This document shows, in pieces, positions 63,994 to 64,000 of a stretch of DNA of 64,000 nucleotides. Numbering within the stretch: position 1 is the first letter of the stretch; each line of letters starts with the position of its first letter. This DNA is from Nymphaea colorata (Eukaryota; Streptophyta; Magnoliopsida; Nymphaeales; Nymphaeaceae): NCBI RefSeq assembly GCF_008831285.2, contig NC_045139.1:14614354-14678353 (forward strand), read 5' to 3'. A program made the position numbers and the translations under genes. The notes below the pieces were generated by a model. The model had not been told where the DNA came from. It did no database searches and saw nothing but the letters and a program-made list of their open reading frames with translations.

Positions 63994-64000
63994 TTACTGC

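Larger units (their letters stand above)
61791..64000. other. Right-edge region downstream of the PPR gene
   Basis: It holds the PPR 3' UTR, a 140-bp tandem repeat (about 62665-63028) and, from 63300 on, two minus-strand coding-like stretches described separately. A run of T is present at 61830-61841. No complete gene is visible. Confidence 0.5.

Overview
This is a window of plant nuclear DNA. Genes are split by spliceosomal introns, intergenic DNA is AT-rich with microsatellites, and the protein families (SPIRRIG-type BEACH protein, DYW-type PPR protein, plant p24 beta) belong to land plants, most likely a flowering plant. I see no operon, CRISPR array, prophage or bacterial feature. The GC content and gene structures do not look grass-like, but I cannot name the species.

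Five genes can be modelled with confidence. Every splice junction was checked for reading-frame continuity. Left part, minus strand: a JmjC-domain oxygenase gene in 15 exons (1124-8479, 610 aa), then the 9-1-1 DNA-damage clamp subunit HUS1 in 8 exons (10479-14052, 311 aa). Plus strand: a p24 beta-type ER-Golgi cargo receptor in 4 exons (17624-20775, 217 aa); after about 10 kb without a gene, a very large SPIRRIG-like BEACH/WD40 gene in 19 exons (31130-56613, 3631 aa); then an intronless DYW-class pentatricopeptide repeat gene (58872-61790, up to 972 aa). The last 2 kb holds a degenerate 140-bp tandem repeat and two coding-like minus-strand stretches that I could not identify.

The genes are functionally unrelated (protein hydroxylation, DNA-damage checkpoint, secretory traffic, membrane/mRNP dynamics, organelle RNA editing). 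This is an ordinary gene neighbourhood rather than a cluster. The observations most worth a second look are gene-structure curiosities: a SPIRRIG intron made of a tandem duplication that copies its own splice donor, a short upstream ORF whose stop overlaps the SPIRRIG start codon, a likely GC-AG intron and a 19-nt microexon in the JmjC gene, a 72-bp duplication inside HUS1 intron 5, a pair of inverted repeats in a large SPIRRIG intron, and the 140-bp repeat downstream of the PPR gene. I found no convincing previously undescribed system.
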